Assembly: GCA_003427395.1 (NCBI GenBank)
Contig: BFEA01000521.1
Span: 295,933-327,595 of the forward strand
Source of the DNA: Chara braunii
Lineage: Eukaryota; Streptophyta; Charophyceae; Charales; Characeae
DNA length: 31,663 nt
Reading direction: 5' to 3'
Under the pieces are notes generated by a model that saw only the letters and a list, made by a program, of their open reading frames with translations, searched no databases and had not been told where the DNA came from. Below are positions 29,901-31,663 of the stretch, piece after piece (within the stretch, counting starts at the first letter, position 1; each line of letters opens with the position of its first letter). The translations under genes were made by a program, and so were the position numbers.

Positions 29901-30964
29901 CCATAGCCCAGCCTCCATAGCTGTTTGGGCTTGGACTACAGTGAGGCGCAGGGGCGGTCTTTGGGTGTACAGAGGGAAGACGATGATGATGATGTGAGGC
30001 CACATACCTGGTGTTGCCGATGGTCTGCATGGGCGACATCTTCAAGTACTTTGTGGACTGCTGACGTCAACAGTTGCATTGTCAATTAGTAGGCAGAGTG
30101 CAGCTGTGTAGGAAGTAGGCTGGGCGCCGAGCGCCAAGTAGGGAGATATGGCCTGGACGCTCGTGTTGGTGGTGACGAGAGCAAGCTCTCATTGACATTG
30201 GTTTTCAGTGTTACGAATCTTCATTGGTGTTATATTGGTGCATTTCTGCTTTCTGGACACTGTGATACTATCTGGCCTTCAATGTGATTGTGCAATCTGG
30301 TTATCGTCATTTCGTTACTGCTCAATTTCCTTGCAGTGGACTTAAAGCCACTTTGAATTCTCTTCTTTTTTATGGAGTATTTGATGATGATCAATCTCTC
30401 AAAGCCAAAACAATCTTTTGTAATACACTCACCCTCGAAAGACTTGAAAAAATCAAAGTCCGTGGACTCACTACTGTTTTGTGTTTGTTACAGTTCTGAC
30501 AGTTACATGGTGTTTCTTAATCCCCACTTTTGACATGATGCTTTTCCCTGACTAGGGCAGTGAAAAGAGGTGAGTGTGATGTATCTATTTTATTATCTTG
30601 TAATGTTCACAACATTCATGGTTGTCAGACATGGATGTTCCTCTACCAGTGATGTGATGACTGTGCTTTGTTTTTCTGACTATTTACACATGTTGTTTGT
30701 GCTCCTGTGGATGTGTTTGTGAAGGGAGATCCCATCGAAGTCGCAAAAGTGATAGAGGAAACTGTCCGTGAAGCATTGACATCCGCAATGGCAGAAGCTC
30801 AGTCAATTGAGTCATCGCATGATGGGAGGGATTTGGCCCTTGTCATCGATGGAAAGTGTTTGTCATATGCATTTGACCCACAGCTGAGACATACGCTTCT
30901 ACAGCTTAGTATGCGCTGTAAGGCAGTTGTCTGTTGCCGGGTGTCGCCTCTAGAGAAAGCAAAG
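1734..30964 (+). CDS. ALA3: P4-type ATPase (phospholipid flippase), ALA3-like; partial, 19 exons seen
   Basis: This is the spliced coding region of an aminophospholipid-transporting P4-ATPase, interrupted by 18 complete introns. The exons join to 671 in-phase codons without a stop. Seen in order (numbering from the first residue here): FPAD near residue 8 and DGET at 31-34 (A domain), TM3 near 137-155, TM4 with PISL at 203-206, DKTGTLT with the phosphorylated Asp at 257, SPDEAA at 364 and KGAD at 438 (N domain), and LTGDK at about 551-555 plus CCRVSP near the end (P domain). PISL in TM4 separates P4 ATPases from cation pumps. Family knowledge: these enzymes flip phospholipids from the lumenal to the cytosolic leaflet and pair with a CDC50/ALIS subunit; ALA3 acts in Golgi and secretory membranes. 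Plant ALA3 is about 1,200 residues, so roughly half is here. TM1-TM2 and GDGANDV through TM10 lie outside. P4-ATPase is near certain; ALA3 rather than another ALA rests on remembered similarity across many exons. Confidence 0.95.
2340..3035. repeat. Minisatellite with alternating 44-bp and about 82-bp units
   Basis: The core is ggaagttgttcacagggga followed by ttgtttcttttccaataag and ccttag. It recurs near 2380, 2460, 2540, 2580, 2620, 2830, 2915 and, degenerate, 3000. Longer units add gctgcctcgactcctcatg and ttcaatcaacctgggaga. Short units cluster at 2480-2640. The array is split by the insertion at 2671-2796. Confidence 0.9.
2671..2796 (+). mobile_element. Small inserted repeat element, copy A, flanked by CATG
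   Basis: This 126-bp segment interrupts a minisatellite unit. An intact unit reads gactcctcatgttcaatc; here CATG occurs at 2667-2670 and again at 2797-2800, so CATG fits a target-site duplication. The insert shares cttctgtatacaatcatg, aagggccacctgcttttc, gagatgtttatgcag and the end gcgggatgta with copy B at 14060-14398. Copy A lacks about 214 bp present inside copy B. No coding capacity was recognised. Confidence 0.7.
3392..3488 (+). CDS. ALA3: Exon 2: A domain with DGET motif
   Basis: 97 nt, phase 0 to phase 1. It starts after tttag and ends CGA G|gtgctt. It encodes [19 protein letters not shown] and more. DGET (codons from 3404) is the P4 version of the TGE motif whose Glu drives dephosphorylation of the aspartyl-phosphate intermediate. 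The [13 protein letters not shown] run is the part that most resembles plant ALA3. Confidence 0.96.
4671..4810 (+). mobile_element. tRNA-derived SINE, copy 1
   Basis: The head has a Pol III A box (tagctcagttcgtac, 4680-4694) and B box (gagttcgaatcc, 4722-4733) at tRNA-like spacing. It is followed by a body ctgaattacctagggctgatc shared, with changes, with the copies at 20874 and 23455. The region between the boxes does not fold into a good anticodon arm and no acceptor stem closes, so this is a SINE head and not a tRNA gene. Confidence 0.8.
4953..4990 (+). other. G-rich tract
   Basis: Runs of 5, 9, 7 and 4 G's lie close together on the + strand within intron 2. The pattern could form a G-quadruplex in DNA or pre-mRNA. 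Confidence 0.6.
5287..5393 (+). CDS. ALA3: Exon 3: end of A domain
   Basis: 107 nt, phase 1 to phase 0. The split Gly codon (G|GC) is completed across the intron. The acceptor is tggcag and the donor is CGG|gtgagc. It encodes [16 protein letters not shown] followed by a linker ending QILLR, typical of the actuator domain of P4 ATPases. Confidence 0.95.
5394..6103 (+). other. Intron 3
   Basis: GT-AG intron of 710 bp, phase 0, with a T-rich stretch before the acceptor. I see no repeats or other features. Confidence 0.92.
6104..6169 (+). CDS. ALA3: Exon 4: A domain to TM3 linker (GCSLRNTE segment)
   Basis: 22 codons, phase 0 at both ends. The acceptor is ttcacag and the donor is AAG|gtagga. 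The peptide runs from GCSLRNTE to FTGHETK, one of the most conserved P4-ATPase stretches. The last 27 nt of the exon plus the start of the intron are duplicated 149 bp downstream; see the repeat at 6143. Confidence 0.96.
6143..6434 (+). repeat. 149-bp tandem duplication covering the end of exon 4 and its donor
   Basis: Unit 1 (6143-6291) starts 27 nt before the exon 4 end. Unit 2 (6292-6434) repeats it with about 85-90% identity. The second copy carries the exon tail (ggcatgaaactaag) followed by gtaagt, a better donor consensus than the real gtagga. Use of the second donor (6319) would add 149 nt and run into TGA at 6212-6214. Confidence 0.93.
7240..7320 (-). mobile_element. Possible second tRNA-derived repeat (weak)
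   Basis: On the minus strand, tggctcagtcagtacggta is a good A box. It is followed about 45 nt later by ggctttgaaccgagg, a poor B box. It does not resemble the body of the three clear SINE copies. It could be a different SINE family or chance. Confidence 0.35.
7356..7465. repeat. (CTGTCT)n hexanucleotide microsatellite
   Basis: About 18 copies of CTGTCT with one CTGCCT variant, ending 42 bp before exon 5. It supplies the polypyrimidine character of that region. Gln-Arg repeat open frames on the other strand are artefacts of this array. Confidence 0.97.
7508..7629 (+). CDS. ALA3: Exon 5: KRSTLE linker and TM3
   Basis: 122 nt, phase 0 to phase 2. The acceptor is tgtag and the donor is GGA AG|gtttgt. 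It encodes [20 protein letters not shown], then a hydrophobic run of about 19 residues ([19 protein letters not shown]) that fits TM3. Confidence 0.95.
7630..8015 (+). other. Intron 5
   Basis: Intron of 386 bp, phase 2, the shortest here, with a GT donor and an AAG-type acceptor. A TGTTGTTGTTG run lies just before the acceptor. Nothing else seen. Confidence 0.85.
8016..8100 (+). CDS. ALA3: Exon 6: TM3-TM4 exoplasmic loop
   Basis: 85 nt, phase 2 to phase 0. The donor is TTG|gtgagc. The acceptor is the less usual gcaag|C; the nearby cag three bases later breaks the frame, so I chose the first. It encodes [18 protein letters not shown] and flanking residues, the poorly conserved loop before TM4. 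Confidence 0.85.
9069..9196. repeat. (GA)n microsatellite with N at 9131
   Basis: A GA run of about 128 bp containing a single N, most likely a placeholder for a gap of unknown size inside the repeat. Confidence 0.97.
9209..9388. repeat. 36-bp purine-rich minisatellite, five copies
   Basis: The word g(g/c)cagaaa or gggcaaaaa recurs at 9218, 9254, 9289, 9325 and 9362, a period of 35-37 bp. Each is followed by a g(g/a)agaggaagagggga-like stretch. It abuts the (GA)n tract. Confidence 0.85.
9532..9690. repeat. Inverted repeat (foldback) of about 37-bp arms
   Basis: The left arm 9532-9568 (ggcagagca, then gaggacaatggggttcgga) is matched by the reverse complement of the right arm 9654-9690 (tccaaaccccattgtcctc, then tgctctgcc). 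The loop is 85 bp. The arms differ mainly in the middle. Confidence 0.85.
9922..9999 (+). CDS. ALA3: Exon 7: TM4 with PISL motif
   Basis: 26 codons, phase 0 at both ends. The acceptor is tttacag and the donor is GAG|gtacga. The hydrophobic stretch [20 protein letters not shown] is TM4. PISL (Pro codon at 9973) replaces the PEGL of cation pumps, and its Ile forms part of the lipid gate in studied P4 ATPases. Confidence 0.97.
10373..10732. repeat. 180-bp tandem duplication
   Basis: Two units (10373-10552 and 10553-10732) differ at about five positions (about 97% identical), so the event is recent compared with other repeats here. Each unit contains gcag, then 40 nt, then aaag|gtaagt, which looks like a cryptic exon. 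Confidence 0.95.
11014..11555. mobile_element. Foldback/MITE-like element with C-run/A-run terminal inverted repeats
   Basis: The left end reads cttctta, a run of C, a run of A, then cgtacgttgtatacgaag. The right end, reverse complemented, reads cttctta, C-run, A-run, then cgtacatacgttctattcg. Inside are further copies of tacgttgtattcgaa (about 11125, 11420 and 11440). Perfect 10-bp arms (11043-11052 and 11061-11070) and 13-bp arms (tacgttctattcg near 11460; cgaatagaacgta near 11517) would form hairpins. It has no coding capacity. A target-site duplication is not clear. Confidence 0.7.
11830..12090 (+). repeat. Dispersed repeat, copy 1 (ends in GGCGCC)
   Basis: It shares agcaacctcactcaggac, caacaatactcagaaaact and ctcagactgattctg with 21340-21650, in the same order and spacing, and both end near ggcgcc. 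A 333-codon open frame (11634-12635) spans it, but copy 2 does not keep that frame, so I treat it as non-coding. It could be part of an LTR. Confidence 0.65.
12472..12561. repeat. 45-bp tandem duplication
   Basis: The unit beginning caaagctatataatcaactc and ending gattacatgtgt occurs at 12472 and again at 12517 with no or almost no changes. Confidence 0.95.
13298..13375. repeat. (GA)n microsatellite ending at N 13376
   Basis: A GA run of about 78 bp that ends at a single N, probably a collapsed gap. Confidence 0.97.
13430..13990. other. GC-rich block with short palindromes; possible LTR remnant
   Basis: The base composition is clearly richer in G and C than the surroundings, with dense ggncc words and a perfect 9-bp hairpin (ttcagattc 13732-13740, gaatctgaa 13748-13756). 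It ends near tggtatcag (13980-13988), which matches nine bases of the primer-binding site complementary to plant initiator tRNA-Met. No matching second LTR was found. Confidence 0.35.
14060..14398 (+). mobile_element. Small inserted repeat element, copy B (longer form)
   Basis: Both ends match copy A (2671-2796): cttctgtatacaatcatg and aagggccacctgcttttc at the left, gagaatgcgg and gggatgta at the right. Between gatgtttatgca and tcattttgg it has about 214 extra bases (14135-14348) that start with gt and end with tttttccag. A 169-codon open frame crosses it and is not conserved in copy A. Confidence 0.65.
15127..15243 (+). CDS. ALA3: Exon 8: post-TM4 stalk
   Basis: 39 codons, phase 0 at both ends. 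The acceptor is tgcacag. The donor is CAG|gcaagt, a GC rather than GT donor. It encodes [14 protein letters not shown], then a segment ending [10 protein letters not shown] that leads straight into the phosphorylation loop of exon 9. Confidence 0.96.
15244..15941 (+). other. Intron 8, GC-AG type
   Basis: Intron of 698 bp, phase 0. Donor CAG|gcaagt, acceptor atgcag. The family peptide [12 protein letters not shown] joins exactly at these sites, so the GC donor is required. A short direct repeat (catgc(t/c)catttgttcatgcc) lies near 15828 and 15868. Confidence 0.93.
15942..16091 (+). CDS. ALA3: Exon 9: P domain, DKTGTLT phosphorylation site
   Basis: 50 codons up to an assembly gap. The acceptor is atgcag. 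It opens with [15 protein letters not shown]; the catalytic Asp codon is at 15960-15962. It continues through [10 protein letters not shown] and GVTEIQ into the N-domain linker. I end it at GAG 16091 because the next base is g followed by N at 16093, consistent with a gt donor lost in the gap, and because exon 10 then joins in phase. Confidence 0.93.
16092..16782 (+). other. Intron 9 with assembly gap
   Basis: About 691 bp, including 61 N's at 16093-16153 right after the first donor base. The acceptor is atgcag. Apart from the gap, nothing recognisable. Confidence 0.85.
16093..16153. other. Assembly gap (61 N)
   Basis: A run of unknown bases hides the exon 9 splice donor. Open frames running through it are not real. 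Confidence 0.99.
16783..16887 (+). CDS. ALA3: Exon 10: N domain start (GFNFDD segment)
   Basis: 35 codons, phase 0 at both ends. The acceptor is atgcag and the donor is AAG|gtgggt. It encodes [17 protein letters not shown], then GAWRNE and SEVCK. KGFNFDD(x)RL followed by WRNE is a conserved early N-domain feature of plant ALA3. Confidence 0.95.
16888..17787 (+). other. Intron 10
   Basis: GT-AG intron of 900 bp, phase 0. No repeats or other genes were recognised. Confidence 0.92.
17788..17865 (+). CDS. ALA3: Exon 11: N domain ([10 protein letters not shown])
   Basis: 26 codons, phase 0 at both ends. The acceptor is ctgcag and the donor is CAG|gtgagt. It encodes [18 protein letters not shown] and ends IEYQ, the helix before the SPDE motif of the nucleotide-binding domain. 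Confidence 0.96.
17866..20148 (+). other. Intron 11
   Basis: GT-AG intron of 2283 bp, phase 0. It has a (GA)n tract at 18718-18777 and a short duplicated phrase (atagtgaaccttggtgagga-like) near 19167 and 19275. It also has CATCAT-rich stretches at 19545-19700. Nothing coding was recognised. Confidence 0.92.
18718..18777. repeat. (GA)n microsatellite
   Basis: A GA run of about 60 bp within intron 11. Confidence 0.97.
20149..20213 (+). CDS. ALA3: Exon 12: N domain, SPDEAAL motif
   Basis: 65 nt, phase 0 to phase 2. The acceptor is ccccag and the donor is TAC AG|gtgaag. It encodes [19 protein letters not shown], the P4 signature in the ATP-binding domain. Confidence 0.97.
20575..20674 (+). pseudogene. 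U6: U6 snRNA pseudogene 1
   Basis: The segment follows U6 along its length: gtccttctggacatct, ggaaatttgaaacactacag, ggaagattagcatg, ttgcaaggatgacacacaca, then caaattgagacctccaaaatt. AGATTAGCATG with the AGC triad is intact. The ACAGAGA box reads acaggga, the 5' stem-loop is changed, the 3' end has no T-run terminator, and no upstream Pol III TATA or USE is evident. It is a diverged copy, not an active gene. Confidence 0.9.
20874..21030 (+). mobile_element. tRNA-derived SINE, copy 2
   Basis: A box tagctcagttggtac (20885-20899) and B box gagttcgaatcc (20930-20941) are nearly ideal. The body ctgaattaccgagggtgggtc and ccaaggccctcgcc matches copy 3 closely. It ends in an A-rich tail (aagaagcaaaaataaag). 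Confidence 0.88.
21340..21650 (+). repeat. Dispersed repeat, copy 2 (ends in GGCGCC)
   Basis: It shares agcaatctctctcagaac, agcaacactcaggaaacc and cttagactgattctg with 11830-12090, and ends at tggtggcgccccaagt. The two copies are quite diverged. The fixed end followed by ggcgcc recalls an LTR next to its primer-binding site, but no full element is present. Confidence 0.6.
22170..22271 (+). CDS. ALA3: Exon 13: N domain (VRESHVEK to VLEFN)
   Basis: 102 nt, phase 2 at both ends. The acceptor is gctgcag and the donor is AAC AG|gttggt. It encodes [17 protein letters not shown], then [10 protein letters not shown], whose Phe-containing strand is part of the ATP pocket in this family. Confidence 0.96.
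22272..23159 (+). other. Intron 13
   Basis: GT-AG intron of 888 bp, phase 2. I see a few short purine-rich words and nothing else of note. Confidence 0.92.
23160..23223 (+). CDS. ALA3: Exon 14: N domain, Lys of KGA motif
   Basis: 64 nt, phase 2 to phase 0. The acceptor is ttgcag and the donor is AAG|gtgagt. It encodes [15 protein letters not shown] and LVLYCK. The final Lys is the K of the KGAD nucleotide-binding motif, which is split by the next intron. Confidence 0.96.
23322..23420 (+). pseudogene. U6: U6 snRNA pseudogene 2
   Basis: It matches U6 in gtccttcca, taaaatttgaacg, gatacagaga, tggcccctgtgcaag and gaaatggtccaattt. The ACAGAGA box is intact but the following agattagca is deleted, removing the AGC triad needed for catalysis, and the ISL region is scrambled. 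The T-run after it is best read as the complement of the neighbouring SINE tail. Confidence 0.9.
23455..23612 (-). mobile_element. tRNA-derived SINE, copy 3 (minus strand)
   Basis: Read on the minus strand: A box tagctcagtcggtac (23585-23599), B box cagttcgaatcc (23546-23557), then ctgaattaccgggccggtc and ccaaaggccgtcaccc as in copy 2. Its A-rich tail faces U6 pseudogene 2 (T-rich on + at 23419-23460). Confidence 0.88.
24517..24804. repeat. Three-copy tandem repeat, about 96-bp unit
   Basis: Units start at 24517, 24612 and 24709 with tggctgtggccgggtaaag and continue through gtagcaagct, cttcaagatgc, cctcctagtgactgtg and cttcagtgacgg. Copies 2 and 3 are closer to each other than to copy 1. Confidence 0.95.
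25283..25387 (+). CDS. ALA3: Exon 15: N domain, GAD of KGAD
   Basis: 35 codons, phase 0 at both ends. The acceptor is attgcag and the donor is ACG|gtaatt. It encodes [14 protein letters not shown] and ends [13 protein letters not shown] is the usual lead-in to the LCLAY segment at the end of the N domain. Confidence 0.96.
25388..26035 (+). other. Intron 15
   Basis: GT-AG intron of 648 bp, phase 0. No features were recognised. Confidence 0.92.
26036..26209 (+). CDS. ALA3: Exon 16: end of N domain, DREKK and AIEDKLQ
   Basis: 58 codons, phase 0 at both ends. The acceptor is gtggcag and the donor is CAG|gtaagg. It encodes [42 protein letters not shown] and TAIEDKLQ. These form the last N-domain helices and the return to the P domain. 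Confidence 0.97.
26210..26726 (+). other. Intron 16
   Basis: GT-AG intron of 517 bp, phase 0. A short direct repeat (gacttctagata) occurs near 26368 and 26386. Otherwise featureless. Confidence 0.92.
26727..26826 (+). CDS. ALA3: Exon 17: P domain, TGDK motif
   Basis: 100 nt, phase 0 to phase 1. The acceptor is ttgcag and the donor is TAT G|gtatat. It encodes [18 protein letters not shown], then [15 protein letters not shown]. The TGD Asp (codon at 26793) belongs to the P-domain active site that positions ATP and magnesium. Confidence 0.97.
26874..26934. repeat. (CT)n joined to (TA)n across N 26913
   Basis: A CT run of about 39 bp meets a TA run of about 21 bp at a single N. The join may be a compound microsatellite or an assembly join of unknown size. 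Confidence 0.95.
27193..27363. repeat. Two-copy tandem repeat, about 99-bp period
   Basis: gagaggaaaatgaggttgtgg with tttctttctttgg and ctggcc(a/g)t(g/a)gtgat occurs at about 27193-27263 and again, diverged, at 27291-27363. Confidence 0.8.
28091..28305. repeat. Duplicated segment, second copy split by an insertion
   Basis: Copy 1 (28091-28146) reads caagatgagagacaacta, gcatgaaag and cctcatggcttag. Copy 2 has the first part at 28155-28173 and the second at about 28270-28300. The hairpin element lies between them. Confidence 0.85.
28176..28263. mobile_element. 88-bp near-complete hairpin element (MITE-like)
   Basis: The left arm gtctaccccgaaaataacg, tatggtgattat pairs with the right arm ataatcaccgtatgttaa, tttgggggaagac; pairing continues inward with gctgcattt and aaatacaggc, leaving a loop of about 7 nt. 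About 31-bp outer arms have five to six mismatches. It sits inside one copy of a duplicated segment whose other copy lacks it, so it is an insertion. TA may be the duplicated target. Confidence 0.8.
29005..29084 (+). CDS. ALA3: Exon 18: P domain ([14 protein letters not shown])
   Basis: 80 nt, phase 1 to phase 0. The acceptor is gtggcag and the donor is AAA|gtaagg. It completes the split Ala codon and encodes [18 protein letters not shown], then an acidic linker ending AEDK. Confidence 0.95.
29085..30724 (+). other. Intron 18
   Basis: Intron of 1640 bp, phase 0, with a gtaagg donor and a gtgaag acceptor. A GC-rich block lies at about 29380-30060. A 176-codon minus-strand frame there (29475-30005) resembles no family I know and I do not call it. 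Confidence 0.88.
30725..30964 (+). CDS. ALA3: Exon 19: P domain (VIDGKCL, CCRVSP)
   Basis: 80 codons, the longest exon here, phase 0 at both ends. The acceptor is gtgaag, another AAG-type acceptor, and the donor is AAG|gttggt. It encodes [27 protein letters not shown] and [15 protein letters not shown]. The GDGANDV loop that should follow soon after is not in the remaining 0.7 kb, so the next exon is beyond the window. Confidence 0.95.
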
Positions 30965-31663
30965 GTTGGTGTAATTCGTCATCCCGGTTGCGGAGTGGAT
31001 GTGCTTTCTTTTTCACTTGGTTGGCACATCCACATGGATGTATTTTTCACCTGCTCGTCCTAAACCAGTTTGTGTCCTTTGCTAATGACTGGCTGCACTG
31101 AGGGCATCCTCACGCTAGGACATTCTAAATGAATCTGAGCATAATTAGGGCAAGACCCGGATTAATCTGATTGCAATCACATCCGGAACGTACTACAAAA
31201 AGTCCTAGTGCGAATATGCCCTGAGTGTACTCTCCCGTCGATCACTGTTACACATACCTATTCCAGTACAAATGAAGGCTTTGAGTGTGTAACTTCTCAT
31301 TCCTTCAGGGCATGGTGTCATTTCCTCACTGTGATTACTCTCTTGTTGCCAGCTCTGGAGATAGAGTTCATGTTGTTTGAGGCAGCATCTTGGGGATTAT
31401 CTGCATAGATGGCATTTACATTGATCACTGTCATGCAGTCCCATTTCAGGAATGGCCCTTGTCTAGTGTCTGTAACCTCTCGTCCCTTCGAGACATGAGT
31501 CATTTCCTCTCCTGTACTACTTTCCGGTTGCCAGTTCTGTAGAGGTCGTGTTGTTTGAGGCTGTTTGTTGGGAATTGTTCACATTTATGGTGAGATTTGT
31601 GGCATGTGCAGCCCTCACACACGGTTCCCCGAGGGAGGGTCCGGGGGGGGGGGGGGCAACTTT
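30965..31663 (+). other. Intron 19, incomplete
   Basis: It starts gttggt after exon 19 and runs to the window end. It carries a two-copy tandem repeat and ends with a run of about 12 G's. I do not see the GDGANDV exon. Confidence 0.85.
31287..31600. repeat. Two-copy tandem repeat, about 180-bp period
   Basis: gtcatttcctc, gttgccag(c/t)tctg and tgttgtttgaggc recur in order in 31287-31420 and 31466-31600, moderately diverged. Confidence 0.85.

Noticed and set aside
29475-30005. 176-codon minus-strand frame in a GC-rich block
   Set aside because: Long frames are expected in GC-rich sequence. The composition is low in structure and no motif was recognised.

Overview
This window is the middle of one large, intron-rich eukaryotic nuclear gene on the + strand. 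It encodes a P4-type ATPase, a phospholipid flippase most like plant ALA3. I placed 19 exons between 1734 and 30964. They join in phase with no stop and give 671 codons (2013 nt). The exons carry the family's hallmarks in order: DGET of the actuator domain, PISL of TM4, the phosphorylation motif DKTGTLT, SPDEAA and KGAD of the nucleotide-binding domain, and LTGDK of the P domain. The N terminus with TM1-TM2 lies upstream of the window. The GDGANDV hinge, TM5-TM10 and the C-tail lie downstream. No second protein-coding gene is supported.

Organism: a streptophyte (plant lineage) is the best reading. The protein resembles plant ALA3, the introns are long and full of repeats, and a decayed nuclear copy of plant-type mitochondrial rrn18 sits at about 1221-1386. 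Long (GA)n tracts and bloated introns suggest a large genome. A charophyte such as Chara is my guess and is not proven here.

Layout. 1-1733: two (GA)n tracts around a pyrimidine-rich block, a 3-copy tandem repeat and the rrn18 fragment. 1734-9999: exons 1-7, with introns holding a 44/82-bp minisatellite interrupted by a small inserted element (CATG flanks), a tRNA-derived SINE, a partial duplication of exon 4 with its splice donor, a (CTGTCT)n tract, a (GA)n tract with a 36-bp minisatellite, and a foldback repeat. 10000-15126: the largest intron (5.1 kb), with a 180-bp tandem duplication, a 542-bp foldback element, dispersed repeats and a GC-rich block. 15127-17865: exons 8-11, including a GC-AG intron and a 61-N assembly gap at the exon 9 donor. 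17866-26035: exons 12-15, with two U6 snRNA pseudogenes, two more SINE copies and several repeats. 26036-30964: exons 16-19, with a microsatellite junction, tandem repeats and a near-perfect 88-bp hairpin element nested in a duplicated sequence. 30965-31663: an intron with a two-copy tandem repeat.

I do not see a new multi-gene system. The points of interest are the gene's splice architecture and the small mobile or RNA-derived insertions in its introns. Identities named here come from motif recognition without database searches.
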